Shown here: positions 11,976 through 26,035 of the stretch, in pieces
Position numbering within the stretch: position 1 is the stretch's first letter
Layout of the letters: each line of letters begins with the position of its first letter
Assembly (NCBI GenBank): GCA_037952775.1
Contig: JBANAY010000003.1
Span: 35,402,001-35,466,000, forward strand
DNA: 64,000 nucleotides
Source: Clonostachys chloroleuca
Taxonomy: Eukaryota; Ascomycota; Sordariomycetes; Hypocreales; Bionectriaceae
Direction: 5' to 3'
Position numbers and translations under genes: made by a program
Notes under the pieces: model-generated
What the model was told of the DNA's origin: nothing
The model's input: only the letters and a program-made list of their open reading frames with translations
Database searches by the model: none

Positions 11976-14873
11976 ACAGAGAGAGGTGATGATGAATATA
12001 TATATAGTTAAGGTAGAGACTGGATCATTGGAGTAGAGGATTCGAATTGAAAAGGGGATAATCAAGATAGATGCACGTTATCAATAAAATATCACAAATA
12101 CCATCCAATGATGTTCATTGTTTAAATTTCTGGGATGATCTAACTTAGAAATATGTCTTTTTCGAGGATCCTACACGCCCTTTGAGTCGCAAGAAGATTC
12201 ATATTAGACACACAAGTGGCACTACACAAGCGTCAGCCTGATTTTAGTTAGTAGGAAGGTTGCTGATTTGGAATAGAGCCCTCATTGAGTGGAAAGACTT
12301 ACGATATTCAGGAGGCAACCATTCTTACACTGACATCCTGTAACGCAGTAGAGGGGACAGACTCTGCAGAGAAACAGACAGCAGGGAAAGTTGATCCACA
12401 CCCCTTATATTCCTTAAAAGGTTGTACGAACTTTCGTGTTAGATAAAACTCTGGGTGGCTCTAAAGACAGCTCAGGAGGAGGGGGTAGCTTACACCGCAT
12501 TACAGCTGATCAGCTTGATTACATTCACGTCTGATAAAGGGCTTGTTATGATCCCGGGACCCAAGAATGGAATTGAAACTATAAACGAAATTTTCGTTTT
12601 AATATGCTAACAGGTTTACCTCGAATTATTAGATGATTTTACTCTCAACCGATAACGACTTTGGACCTTGGAAGAAAGGTTTAGGGAGAAGTAGTTCTTA
12701 GGCTACTCTCTCTTAAAGACAATTTGGGAAAGTCATGGTCGCTTCCAAATTTGGATCCTAACTGTCATACTCCAAGATACCTTAGTAGGTGTAGACGAAC
12801 GTAGACATAGCCTAGTTTTCTATTAAACTGATAAGGGTTGAGCGGTTGACACTGAATTTGAGACACTCAAGCGTTGTACTGTTTACCTATTTTCGAGCCT
12901 GTGATTAGTATTATCAGATTGTTGATTGCTAGTAGTAAATATATAAGAGGTAGTACACTAAATGGTGAATACTGCTGAGGTATTCCAGTCATCATAGAAA
13001 GAACCTGGTTCCCCCTCAATTTGATGTTTCATTCCTTCTGTCGTTTCTGGGATCGTAAGACGGAATATTGCCCGGCGAGACTCCGGTGCTACCGTTAGGA
13101 TCGAAGCGTATCTCGAACTTGCACCAAATAATATCCCGCAATGCCAATACCCTGCTCAGTAATCGCCAAGGAGACTCTAGTTGTAATTAGTCTGTGTGGC
13201 TGAGATGTGAGCATTAACAATATCCGGATTTTATCGTAGCCATGCCTTTCACATGATATCACCTGATCAGCTTTTTTGCATAATTACCATATACGTAGAG
13301 CAACCACTATTCAGCTGCTTAATATACCTCATGTCGATTTTCTCAAGAGCTTCCTTGCATTAGAATCCTGCGCGCGTACTCATTTATATTGCCAACCTTC
13401 AAAGTCAAACTTTAATACTCGACAATTATTGAAGCCAGCGTATTATCATGAACGATGGTCTTGATATCAACATACCCAGACACAGTTACACTGGCTGTTG
13501 AAACGCCCGAGTCATGAAAAAGTTTCCGTTGAGAATGAAGCTATTTTTCTCTCGCTGATTCCATAAATGGTGCCAAAAAAAGGCCTGATGGCTCAGAATC
13601 ATTTTTTGTTGTGTTGTGTTTTATAAAGCCGATCATCCACATTGATGCCGTGTTGTTCTTGTGTGTAGCTGAACAGGTATGGTATCGTGTTCTATCCCTT
13701 CTATGCTTTGAATTACCCCTGTCTCTCTTCGTTCTTGTTCCTTTGATAAGACATATTCTACTTTTTGTTAATAAAAATTAATATCGATGGTTAAATAGAC
13801 ATTGTGATTAGTTACACCGTTATGCATTGTAGCGATTTCAAGCTACAAGTTGAGAAGACGTTATGGAGCCCTGCCTCCACGGCTAACCATATCTTTCTCG
13901 CACCAGTAGAATTTCTGAGTCTCCAAAACCATGAAATACATAAGTCCATTTAGGGAAAGGCGATGGTAAGCCATTCTGTATGTTCTTCCTTGAGATTTTG
14001 GTAGGCAAATGGAATAATAAAGGAATAGTGAAGGAATAGAGGCTCGGGCGACCTTGCCGTTTTGCTAACAATGGTCGGGGAGGGTGTAGCGATACGCAAT
14101 GCTTCAATCTAACTAGGAAGTCGGCTCGTCGAAAGCTTCCCATTTTACAACTGTTATCTACCGTGGCATCATTTCCCTTGTTGTCTCAATGGCGAAGGCT
14201 TTGCCCTCCTTACCACAATAATCAGCCCTTATCGCAAACGCATTGAACCAGTGTCATGACTTACAGGTGCTATACATTGAGGGCAGGAAACAATGCATTA
14301 ATCCGTCGTAGTAATTGATTCTGAATTATCAACATTTTGCTAACATCGCTCATCGAGCTCATGGATATCTATAACTTCTTCCCTCAAGCCTTGACATCTT
14401 CGCATTGCCCTTCAAGGCGTGCATTTCGTCGGTGACACGGGGAAGAGGAAAGCTCGAGGGGCCTTGCCTTTCTTGAAAATCGAACTAAGGAGTGACCTTG
14501 GCCGTGCCAATTAAGCAGGTGACCGCGGGCTACCCTGCTTGATTCAGAAATCAAAGAGCCCCACTTGATAATGAGCACTCCTAGAACCAGGAGATCCCCC
14601 CGGATACCCCCCTCGATCGGCACTCCCCGCGGTCGATTGCCTCGAATCTCTTTTTGTAACATGCCCAGCCCTTTCCCAAATGTATTGTAACGAACCACAG
14701 CCAGCCAGATTAGCGAATCCGCCACCCCCCCACTCTCTTATCGCCCGGCTCCCGACGGCTGAAGATGATAAACCGAGCATTTGCAACCCGGGGACGTCGC
14801 TCACATACTTCAAGACAGGTAAGGAGGCCCGAGATGGTGCCTTACAACCCGATCCCCATCCTGGGATTTTGTC
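11976..14873. other. Intergenic stretch of about 2.9 kb without a supported gene
   Basis: Mostly AT-leaning from 12,000 to 14,200, then GC-richer from 14,400 to 14,870 ahead of the dioxygenase promoter. The longest frames (13883-14143 and 14384-14813, minus strand) overlap one another, give low-complexity translations and have no domain. The 14,590-14,770 part contains several CGG/CCG triplets that a Zn2Cys6 protein could bind, but no clear symmetrical site. Confidence 0.45.
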
Positions 14874-14880
14874 TATATAA
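14874..14880 (+). promoter_or_regulatory. Probable TATA box of the dioxygenase gene
   Basis: TATATAA lies about 143 bp before the ATG at 15023. It is followed by a leader that ends in a pyrimidine-rich stretch (CTTCCTCTTCC) just upstream of the start, as in many fungal promoters. Confidence 0.5.
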
Positions 14881-15022
14881 GATCTCGTTGCGCGCCATGT
14901 TCACTGGAGGAATCATCAAGCAAACAACCAGAAATCACATATTACAACTTCTAAAACCCTTCATCAAGTACTCGTGACACTTCCTCTTCCACTTCGCATC
15001 CTTTTCTATATTTGTCGCAAAT

Positions 15023-16127
15023 ATGGCTGGGAAGGGAACCACTCTCGACATGTCCTTGTTCTACGGAACAACGGAACAGAAGCAAGCCTTTTGTAGGGAT
15101 CTTCTCCATGTTCTCAGGACCCGTGGCGGTGTCAAGCTACAAAACCATCCTATTCCTGACAAAGATATCTACGAACTTTTCTCCTGGGTAAGTTTTGATA
15201 ATCTCAACCGGCCATCTTCACAATTTTTAACACGAACGACAGACCAAGAAGTTCTTTGAGCTACCTTTGGAGACGAAGATGAAGGCCGAGCATCCTCCTG
15301 AGGCCAACCCCAATCGTGGCTATTCTTATGTTGGTCTGGAGAATGTAGGCGCTATCCGCCGTGATGGAAAGATAACTCGGGACATCAAAGTCAGTAGCTC
15401 TACCTTCTCTATCCGAGGACCTCCATCACCCGATTGTCATTGCTAACTTAACAACAAGGAAACCGTTGACTTTGGCTCTCCCACCGATGACCTCGTCGAT
15501 AACCGATGGGTTCCCGAAGAGGACCTACCTGGATTCCGTACCTTCATGGAAAACTTCTACGATAAGGCCTTCAAGGCTGAGCTTGACATCTTGACTGCTC
15601 TAGCCATTGCCCTTGGAGTGGACGAACAGCACCTCCGCTCGATACACAACCGTGCTGAAAATGAGTTCCGAATTCTCCATTACCCTGCTATCCCTGCCTC
15701 TGATCTCAGCGATGGTACAGCAACCCGCATTGGTGAGCACACCGACTTCGGAACCATCACACTCCTCTTCCAGGATGCTGTAGGCGGACTCCAGGTTGAG
15801 GACCAGGAGAACCTTGGTACCTTCAGGGACATTGAGTCTGCTTCGCCTACCGATATGATTCTTAACATCGGCGACTCTCTGCAGCGATTAACCAACGACA
15901 CCTTTAAGGCTGCCACCCATCGTGTCACTTATCCCCCCTCTATTAAGGCTGGTGATGAGAGAATTCTACCAGAGCGTTACTCAGTAGCTTACTTCGCGAA
16001 GCCTAACCGCCAAGCTTCCCTACTTCCCCTCAAGGAGTTCATCACTGAGGCTACCCCTTGCCACTATGATGATGTTACAGCTTGGGAGTGGAACAATGCA
16101 CGTATTGCTGCTCTGTTCGGTATGTAA
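15023..16127 (+). CDS. Fe(II)/2-oxoglutarate-dependent dioxygenase (isopenicillin-N-synthase-like family)
   Basis: Three exons (15023-15187, 15243-15389, 15459-16127) give 326 residues, the normal size for the family. These soluble enzymes use 2-oxoglutarate and O2 to hydroxylate, desaturate or cyclise small molecules. The N-terminal DIOX_N-like part covers about 8-115 and the catalytic jelly roll about 165-290. The iron ligands are visible as His198-Thr-Asp200 in GEHTDFGTITLLFQD and His258 in ATHRV; Arg277 and Ser279 in ERYSVAYF match the 2-oxoglutarate-binding R-X-S. Introns are 55 and 69 bp; the second has a TGCTAAC branch site. Start chosen at the first ATG after a pyrimidine-rich leader; a TATA box lies 143 bp upstream. 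Its substrate is unknown; it is the last intact gene before the AT-rich block. Confidence 0.9.
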
Positions 16128-17392
16128 ATATATAAGAAATGGAGTATATTAGCCTTTTTTTTCAACTTTTTTTTTATTTTCAAAGCGCTTTATTATAATA
16201 TATATAATATATATATAAGATAACTCTCTCTATATATAAAATAGCTATGTTAAGAAATATATAGAGATCTCTTAATCTCTCATAATATGTCCTGACAAGC
16301 GCCTTTACGGCATTGACCAGACTACCCCAGCCTGCCCAGCACCTAGTCATCAAGGAGCTAGCTGTGGCGCCACCAACTTTGACCTCCGACAAATTATCGC
16401 AATGGTTTGATTAAACACCAAGTACACCAGAGTAGCCCCCCTGGGCTGCCGAAAGACTCATTTGCATTCAGAGTGAACGAGAAGATAGAGGTTCATAGAC
16501 TTGTTAATTGGACTACTTGTCTATAATGGCATGGTTCAGAGCAGGTTACTATATACGAATGAGAACGATGAACGACTTTTAGAGCTGTTTACGCGCTATC
16601 CAACCACAGAGCATAGATAAACGGGTTCATAAGATCCATAGAAAACTGCCTTAATTATTCCTTACAATTCATACGGAAATTTCACCCCTTTCAAAGACGG
16701 GTTTCCCCTAGTTATATATAGGTACGTACACTTAGTCAATTTAATACTCTAAATCAACTTTCATTTAAACCCAAAGCTCCTTCTTTCCAACGTTGTGAGA
16801 ACATGTTATACTTAGAGGCTTCAGGTAAACCTCGGGTGGTATTACCGAAAACGCGCGTTGCTGACTTAGTGCGTCTGGTCAACAACGTCCCTTGAAGGTG
16901 GGATGGTGGAACTAACTACGGTAGGATGACCAATGCTCTCCAAAAATACATGTTATTATGTTTCAATGTGCAAAGAATCTTCACCTGGCTATTTTCATCC
17001 CTGTCATCCGGGTTTAAAGCTGACCGGTGACCCACGGCCCCACGAGTCTTAACGCTGTCGAAGGAATTTGTAATGAATGCATGTATGTATAACTACTTCA
17101 TCCAATTTGATTAAGTTACTCATTAAAGAAGTAAGCCTAGGTGCTGTATGGCCTGTTGCGTAAAGATTGTGGATGTTAAGCATGATGATGCCAAGAGACC
17201 CGGAGTCTCATGTTTGTACAGCCCCATTCCCATTGACCGTCCCATAGCGTGACCCCAGCCTCGGCCGATCCCTCAATCTTTCCCAACAGTAGCATATCAT
17301 GGCGTTGCGGCATGGTTTGCTAAAGTTCGGCCCTACGACAATTTTGACATAAACCAAAGAATCGTAGCTTCTCCTAGAGGAGGGCTTCCACC
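16128..17392. other. Intergenic region between dioxygenase and truncated glycosyltransferase-like gene
   Basis: About 1.3 kb. A T-rich and TA-rich tract right after the dioxygenase stop (about 16,155-16,265, TATATA repeats) probably contains the 3' untranslated region. No coding signal, tRNA or repeat could be supported in the rest. Confidence 0.5.
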
Positions 17393-18076
17393 ATGAAATT
17401 GGTCCTTTTGAAGCCTGCTTTAGGCCTGACTTTTCTATTATGTTTGATCTGGTACGGGCATACACATTTCTACCGTGATCCTGGAAGCATCTTCTTTGAT
17501 AGAGAGCGAGCATACGAAACTCGCTACTCCGCTCACCGCAGAGCTGAGGCACAACAAACCATCGAATTCTATTCTAAGGAAGGGACACGCCCTTTGTTGA
17601 ATACACAGAAAAGCAACAAGAGCCTCTGCGTGGCCCTGAGCTCTGTGAAACGGCAGACACAATATCTTCCAGTAAGAGGTTCATTACGATTAACACCTAA
17701 CGCCTGCTGACTGCTTCGTGTTTCGCAGACCACGATCGGTAGCCTATTACATGGCCTCACAGATCAAGAAAGAGCAGAACTTCACCTCTTAGTTCTCATC
17801 GCGCAAACCGACCCAACACACCATCCGAACTTCAACGAGCTTTGGCTTCACCAAGCCGTCGATGGCGTATTGACTTATAACGTCGATGCAACACGGCTAT
17901 CGTATCTAAGACGCCTCGAGGCGACCGAGAAATATCAGGAGAAGGGCCTATTTGATTATTCATATGCCCTTCAGCAATGCTATGACGCCGGGGCGTCGTA
18001 CGTAGGCCTATTTGAGGATGATATTATCCTAGTGCCTTTTTCTTACAGCAGCATCTCTGGGAAGATATTGCGGTAG
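17393..18076 (+). pseudogene. Type II membrane glycosyltransferase-like gene, 3' part lost at AT-rich block
   Basis: Exons 17393-17671 and 17729-18076 (57-bp intron with GTAAGA donor and TTTCGCAG acceptor) give 208 residues. Residues 5-22 form a membrane anchor near the N-terminus, followed by a luminal stem. The GT-like start reads SLCVALSSVKRQ, then TIGSLLHGLTDQERAELHLLVLIAQTD, and a metal-binding-type acidic motif FEDDIIL at 188-194. This order resembles fungal membrane proteins related to the GPI-modifying GalNAc transferase PGAP4/TMEM246. Members of that group continue well beyond the acidic motif. Here the sequence turns into unrelated VPFSYSSISGKILR, stops, and within a few bases becomes AT-rich repeat DNA. 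I infer truncation by transposon insertion or by mutation spreading from the repeats, so the product is probably non-functional. Confidence 0.65.
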
Positions 18077-18324
18077 GGTCTATTATACCCTTCTATTCTT
18101 CTAGCTAGTTAGATAACTAAGAGATTGTCTCTATAGTCTCCAGTGCTACGAGCAATAGTCGGATTTATATATATATATATTATCTTAATTAATTCTCTAA
18201 GGTTAGTATCCGAAGACTAGTTATTAGCAAACTAATAAGTAATAAGATAATTAATTAATAAATAATAATATATTTATCTGATTCCTACTATAGTACTGAG
18301 CAGGCTATATAATAAAGTAATTAT

Positions 18325-18528
18325 TATAAATAAAGTATATACTACTAATATTATATAATATACCCTATCTTTTCTACTAATAGAAGATAGATTACTCTGG
18401 ATTATTAGTAAATCTAAATAATTCTTAACTAAACTTACTCTAGATTACTAGTAAGCTATTATAAGCTCTTAGTATATATATATATTTATTTTATTAATAG
18501 AAATACTCTTTTAAATAGTTATTAATAA
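18325..18528 (-). repeat. Inverted LTR fragment at the left edge of the block
   Basis: The stretch matches the reverse complement of about 200 bp of the copy G LTR (it contains AATAAAGTATATAC, then TAAACTTACTCTAGATTACT). It breaks off at 18,528, where a plus-orientation LTR half of copy A begins. It is evidence for a rearranged or target-in-target junction. Confidence 0.65.
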
Positions 18529-21059
18529 TCCAGGTTTCTAGATTATAAGAATTATTATAAGATCCTAATAATCTATAAGTAATTAATTAAAATATATAGA
18601 GTTCTATATATAATCTATATATTAGAATAAAATTTATAATATAAGGTTTTCTCTCTATTAGTTATATTCTTAAGACTATATTCTATAGCCTAATTAATAG
18701 ATTTTTTTTAACTTAATTTTATATTCCTTTTATAGTCTATAATAATATCTAACTATATATAGAAATCTTTTTATAAGAAAACCCTTTAGTATAATACTCT
18801 TATTAATACTATTTTACTTAATCCTTTAGTAATATAAATAGAGTATAATTATTATAAGTCTTATAGCTATAAGTACTTTAGATTAGAGAATTCTTTATTC
18901 TACTATTTTTATTATATAAAAAATAATTAATTATATTATAATACTTAAGGCCTAATATCTAGCTAGCTAAAATATATTACTGATTAATATAATAAGTTAG
19001 AATTAGAGTTAGAAGTAGTAAAGAAGAAGTATTATTATATAGATATAAAAATTTAGTATCTTTATTAATAAAAGAAATTATAATTAGATAAAATAATATA
19101 GATAGTATCTTATAGTATTAATAGTATAAAAGAGCTAGAGTATATTAAGTAAAAGAAAGTAGAGGAGGTAGTTTATTAATTAACTACTTCTTTAGTTAAT
19201 ACTTTTTCTTCTAAATCTATATTTTTAGAAATTAAAATTAATTTAATATTTCTTTAAGAGAGTATAGAATTATTTTCTTTTTAGTTTATTAAAATAGATA
19301 TTTCTAAATCTAGTAATACTATTAAATAAATCTCTAATAGTTCTTTAGATATTTAATAGATTTCTAAAAATTATCTTTATTAGTATACCCCTTCTATTTA
19401 ATAAGATAAAATATTTATCTATTTCTAATTTCTTTTTTTAGTATTTTTTCTATTTTAAATTCTTCTTTATAAACTTTAATTAAATAATCTTAATTTAGAG
19501 TATTTTTTAATACTTTTTAAAATAATAAAATATAGAAAACTAGATAGATATATATTATATTTAATAGTAAAAGTTTATAATTAATATTTAAATTTTTATT
19601 TTTAATTCTAAATAATTTAAGTTTTTTATAATCTAATTTATTATTTAATTATAATATTATAATATTTTTATAAAATAAATAAATTATATCTTTTTTCTTT
19701 AAAATTAGTTTTTTTAATTTTATTTTATAATATTTTTTTTATTTTTTTCTAGATAAATTTTAATTCTATTTTTATTTTAATATATAATAAATATAATATT
19801 TCTTTTATAAATATAATAATAAGTATATTTAATCTATAAAGTATTTATTATTTCTAGAATTCTAATTTATATCTATAGTTTATATATATAAATATAAATT
19901 AGATAGATTCTTATACTAAATTATTATATATAATTTATATTATAAATAATAATTATATCTAATTATCTTATTTATAGTTAATATATATTTATAAATATTA
20001 TTCTAATATTTAGTTTAAATATTCTATTTATTTATTACTCTAAAGATAATAAGCTATTAAAAGTTTATACTTAGTATTTATTTATATTATAAATAATTAT
20101 TAAAACTTAGAAATAAATATTATTTCTCTATTTAAGATTATTTTTTTAAATAGTCTATAATAGCTAATTATATATTATAGGAATTAATATATAAGATTTT
20201 CTATAGAGTTTATTTTTTTATATAGAATAAAGTATTTATATTTTATAAATCTATTAATAATAATTAAGATATTATTATATTATATTCTTATTATTAATTC
20301 TATTAATAATAATAGCTTAATAATATAATTAAAGAATATTAATTATTATAATTATTCTAATATTTATATTAATTTAAGTTCTCTATAGAGTTTATATCTT
20401 ATAAATTTAATTTATATATAAATATTATATTCTAAAACTATAATTTATATATTCTTTTATAGATTAAAATAATTATAATATTATCTTATTCTATTAAATA
20501 TTTTCTTAACTTCTTAATATTCTAAAAGTAGATATTTATAGATTTCTTTAATAAGTATTATTTTTATATTTTATTATAGTATTCTTATATCTAGTATAAT
20601 ATTTATCTAGATTCTAATATAAACTATTTCTTTTAGTATAATATTTAAAGTTTTTTATACTAAATATTCTTTATTATTAGTAGTAAATAGTTATCTATTT
20701 ACCTTTAGAATAGTTTATTTATATTTAGATTTTTAACTAAGAGTATTAGCTCTTTTATTTTCTAATTCTTTTTAATATATTATTTTATAGTTAAATTTAA
20801 ATAAATACTTAGTATAGTATATTTATCTTCTATTAAGTTATTAAGTAATAGTAAAATATTAAATATTTTTATAATCTATATATATTTTAACCTTATATTA
20901 TATTCCTAGATAGTAGTATTTAAGTTTTTTAAATATATATATAATAGCTATAAATTCTTTATTATAGATAGAGTAATTAAGTTCTATATTATATAGTTTC
21001 TTTAAAAAGAATACTATAGAGTATAAAACTTTATTATTATCCCTTTAATTAAGTTATAT

Positions 21060-23255
21060 CTCTAGTAATAATAGTTATAGGAGGAAAAGCTATAAAAATA
21101 CTATCTGAAGGATAATTATCCCTAATAACTAGTAAAAGAAGTAGTAAAATAGAAGAACTAGGAATTATTTTAATTAATAAAAGAGAATAAGATAAAATAT
21201 ACTCTAAGAAAAAAAACTATAAGAATAAATAATAAAATTCTAATAGTTTATTCTAAAACTATAAGTATTTAAAATACTTAAGGAAGTTTTAAAATAAGTA
21301 TCTAAGAATAATAATAAGTAAATAAAACTTAAATAATAAATTAATTAGATAAAAAATAATCTAAATTATTTATAATAGAGCTATAATATAGTATAATATT
21401 AATAATAGATTAAAGAACCCTAGGAGCTATTAAAATAGAAAGCTTATATTATATTTTTATAGAAATAAAAATTAAAAGGAACTAGTTTATAATATTTATT
21501 AACTATAGAGTATAAAAAAATTATATCTTACTAATAATAATTAACTAACTCTACTTACTATAGAAAAAAAAAGAGAAAATCTATATAATTACTAATATTA
21601 AAAACTTAAAATTTAAATATAATAATAGAATTATTAACTTTAAAACTAATTATTTTATAATTAAAATCTAATAAAAGAAATTTAATATTATTTATAACTT
21701 AGTACTACTAGGAATCTATAAGTAATATTAAGTTTATTATAATTATAAAATATAAATTTACTAATAGATTAGTTTATTAGCTATATAGAGTAGAAGGATA
21801 CTTTTATAAATCTATATTAGAATTAATAGAAATTAAAATTTTATTAGATATTAGAAAAATAGAATATTTTCTTAATAACTAAAAGTACTATTATAAATAA
21901 TAGAGATAATAACTTATAATAATAAGTAGATATAGTAATTATAGCTTTAATAGTATTATAATCTAATATAATAAAAAAACTTATCCTAATAAGAACTAAG
22001 ATAAATAATATAAATCTTAGAATAGATATAGAAATAAGAATAGCCTTTAGATATACTTTTAATACTAATTAATTAGGAATAACTAATAAGAAAATAATAA
22101 TAAGAATATAAAATTAAATATAGTTAATAGTAAAAAGAAATAGAAAAACTATTTATAAAATTATTTAATATTAGAATTAAAAAATAAAGCTAAATAAATA
22201 ATAAGTAAAAAGTCTAATAAAATAAAGAAAGTAATACTTAATATAAATACTAATAAAAGAAATACTTAAGGTAAGAAGAATAACTTAAGAATATTCTATA
22301 GGAATATAATTATTTTAAGAAGATATTATTTATAGAATAACTTAAAATAGAACTATTAAAATATAGCTAATAGAATTATAAAATCTCTATTATTAAAAAA
22401 GAAGAACTTAATTTCTATAAACTTTATAATCTTATAGAACTTTAGCTATAGATATACCTTATAATATTTATACTAAAGAAAAATAATAAACTCTATTTAG
22501 TTATTAACTACTAATAATTAAATAAAATTATATATAAAAATAGAATATCTTTATTACTAATTATAGAACTTAGAGATTAATTATAGAGTAAATAGTAGTT
22601 TATTATATTAAATCTAAAAAGGGTTTATAATTTAATATAAATTAAAGAAGAAAATAAATAGAAAATAGTATTTAGAATAAAGTTTAGCTTCTATAAGTAT
22701 TTTATTATATTCTTTAAACTAATTAATTAATTAAATACTCTAAAAGTATTTTAATATCTTTATAATTATCTATCTTAATAATATACTAATATTTTCTAAT
22801 AATTTAGAAATATATAAGAAATATATATATAGAGTTTTAGAAAAATTAGAAAAAATAAAGCTTTTTATAAAACTAGAGAAAAGTTTCTTCTATATATAAA
22901 AAGTTAACTTTTTAAAATATATTATTTAACTAAATAAAATATAAATAGAATAAAGAAAAATTACTATAATTAAGAAATAGAAAATACTAAAAACTATTAA
23001 AAAAATATAAACTTTTCTTAGATTTACTAATTACTATTAATAATTTATTAAGAATTATAGAAAAATTATTATACTCTTGTATAATATTATAAAGAAAAGA
23101 ATAGAATTCTAATAGAATAATAAATAATAGTTAATATTTAATAAAATTAAAAACTAAATACTTTTAGAATCTATATTATAGATATTTAACTCTATAAAGA
23201 AAATAGAACTTAAAACTAATATCTTAGATTTTATAATTAGTATATAACTTAATAG
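21060..23255 (+). other. Inverted internal (protease/reverse-transcriptase) segment of copy A
   Basis: In copy G the equivalent of this segment (about 55,020-57,240) reads on the minus strand; here it reads on the plus strand while sequences on both sides keep the minus orientation. The boundary at left reads TTAAGTTATAT and that at right ATATAACTTAAT, so inverted copies of a roughly 10-bp sequence flank the inversion. The RT-related part lies near 22,800-23,050. Confidence 0.7.
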
Positions 23256-26035
23256 TATTTATATTATTATTATTATATCTTACTAATTCTAATACTTTTT
23301 ATTTTATATCTAAATAAGTTTTATAGTTCTAATTATTATATTATTTAATCTAGTTACTATAAGTAATTATAGTTTATATTTCTATCTATTTTTATTTATA
23401 CTATAATTTAATTTTATTATTCTTATAAACTTTATATTTTTATTCTTAGTATAACTCTACTAGAAGTTCTTTATATATATATTTAATAAAGTATTCTTCT
23501 AGATTCTTCTTAAAGATAGTATATAGTTCTATTCTATATTATTAATATATAAAGTATAATATTTATACTACTTTATATTTAATAGGGAATTTTCTAGTTA
23601 GAAATAGAAAAAAATTATTTATTATCTTATTCTTCTAATATATCTTATATATTATAATAAGTTATTTATAATTCTATTAGATAGTTTTATATCTTTATAA
23701 TCTTTATATAAATAAGTATATTATATTTATTACTATTATTTTAGATAATATTAATAGTTTCTCTACTATAAACTATTAATTCTAATTCTTAGCCTAGGTT
23801 TTATTTTTATATTCTCTTTTAATAATAGATATAAAGTTTATTAAGTTTAGTTTTTATTTTTTCCTTAGTAAATATATATATTTTTTTTTCTATAGGATTA
23901 TAAAAAATAATTCTATTATTATAGAGAAATAAATATTTATATTTAGTAAATAATTTATATTCTATAATTTATTTTTCTTATTTATATTTTTATTTAAGTT
24001 TTCTAAAAGTTTATAAAAGTTATTATTAGTTTTCTCTTAATATCTTATAGTTCTAGTTTTCTTCTAATTTTAATATCTTTTTAAAAGTATAAATAAATAG
24101 TAAGAAAAGTTTAGAAACTATAGTAATTATAAAGTTTACTTTCTAAATAGTCTTTCTAATTATATTAAGAGTTTTAATTTCAGTCTTTTCTATTATATCT
24201 AGTTATTTCTTTCCCTCTTTAGTAAGTTTCTAATTCTTCTATTTTTACTTTTTAAGCTTTAGATATTATAGTAAAATATATCTAATTTTAAATAATAGTT
24301 ATAGTATTTTTACTTTTCTATAGTTCCTAGCTCTATAGGATCTATATATATCCTAGAAGCTATAGTTCTTTATTATAGATTATATTAAAGTTTACTAATA
24401 TTAATATAAATAGATTCCTTTCTTTATATTTACTAGTAGTATTATTTATTATTAATATAGATAGCTATTATTATATAGTTATAAATACTAGATAGTTAGT
24501 TTTTCTTATATAATTCTTTTTATACTTTCTCCTTAAGTTTATTAAAATAATAGAATATAGCTTATTTATAATTCTATCCTATTCTAATTAATAGCTAGAG
24601 GTATTAAATACTAAAAGCTAAAGTAAATCTAGTTTAAATAAACTTATTAATATTATATTTAGTTTTATACTTTTTATTTTAAATTCTAAAAGTTTATTTA
24701 AAAATTTCTTTAAAATAATTAAAACTTATTATAATATAGATAGTTTATTAACTTCTTTATTTATTAAGGTATTTCTTAATAATTAGTTTAAACTATTTAA
24801 ATATACTTTCTATAAATTAAGAGTATATATATATATATAACTTTAGTTATATTAGTATTAAGAATAATAAGAAAATAATTAAAATATACTCTGAGTTATA
24901 TAATAAATCTCTAGAGCTTATTTTAGATTCTATTAAATATTTCAGATAATAGTAACTTAAGTAATTATTCTAGTTTATATCTCTAGATTATAATTATAAC
25001 TTAGGTTATAATAGTAGTATTTATAGTAGCTTACTATTCTATAATATTAGTTATAATAGCTAGTTTATTCTAGAGATTAGCTAGATATTTCTAGAATTAA
25101 TTAATCTAATCTTAGAGTAACTAAATCTCCTTATTATTATTATTATTATTACTACTACTACTACTATTTCTATTTTTATTTATTATATTATTAATAGAGA
25201 GTAGATAAGTAGATATAGTAGATTACTAATTAAGATTAATATTAATAAGGTTTATAGTAATTATAATATCTTCTTTATTATTATATAATAATTAAGATAA
25301 GATAATTAGCTAAATAAGAGTTATTAATATATAATAGTTAGATTAACTTATACTAGATAGAATCTAGAGTAGATTAGAGTTAAACTAATTAGAGTATTAT
25401 TCTAAGTAGTATAATTAGATTATTATAAGCTATATTATATAAGTTATTATTAATATATAAGTATTATAAAGCTAGTTACTATATAAAACTATATTTAGTC
25501 TTTTAATTAATATATAGTAACTTTATAATTAGCTATTATATTCTTTAAATATTCTATAGTAGTAATTAATTAACCTATTATAATTCTAAATATTATCTAA
25601 TTAATCTTATTTAATTTAACTTTTTTCTCTAATAAACTTTTTAATAATTCTATTCTATTTAATTAATTCTCTTTTATCTACTTAATATTACTAATTAATA
25701 GATTTTTAAACTTAAAGAGCTATTTTAATCTAAATTAATTTAATTTAGTATATTATCTACTAATACTATATATAATATATTAAATTATAATAATTATTAA
25801 ATACTAAAGGAATATTTATATAATTCTCTATAAATATATTAAAAACTAGAATTATCTATATATCTTCTTATTAGCTAGTTACTAGATAGAGTAATAGCTC
25901 TAGTAGGTATAACTACTAGATCTATATAAAAGAGAGTAGTTTTATTATTATAAGTAAATTAATAATAGATTATAGATTTAAATAATTAATATTTAAAAAG
26001 AGATTCTAATAGTTCTTATTAATAATAACTATTAT

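Noticed and set aside
13883..14813. Minus-strand frames in the 12-15 kb intergenic region
   Set aside because: Translations have no domain, the frames overlap each other and the sequence is likely promoter DNA of the dioxygenase.
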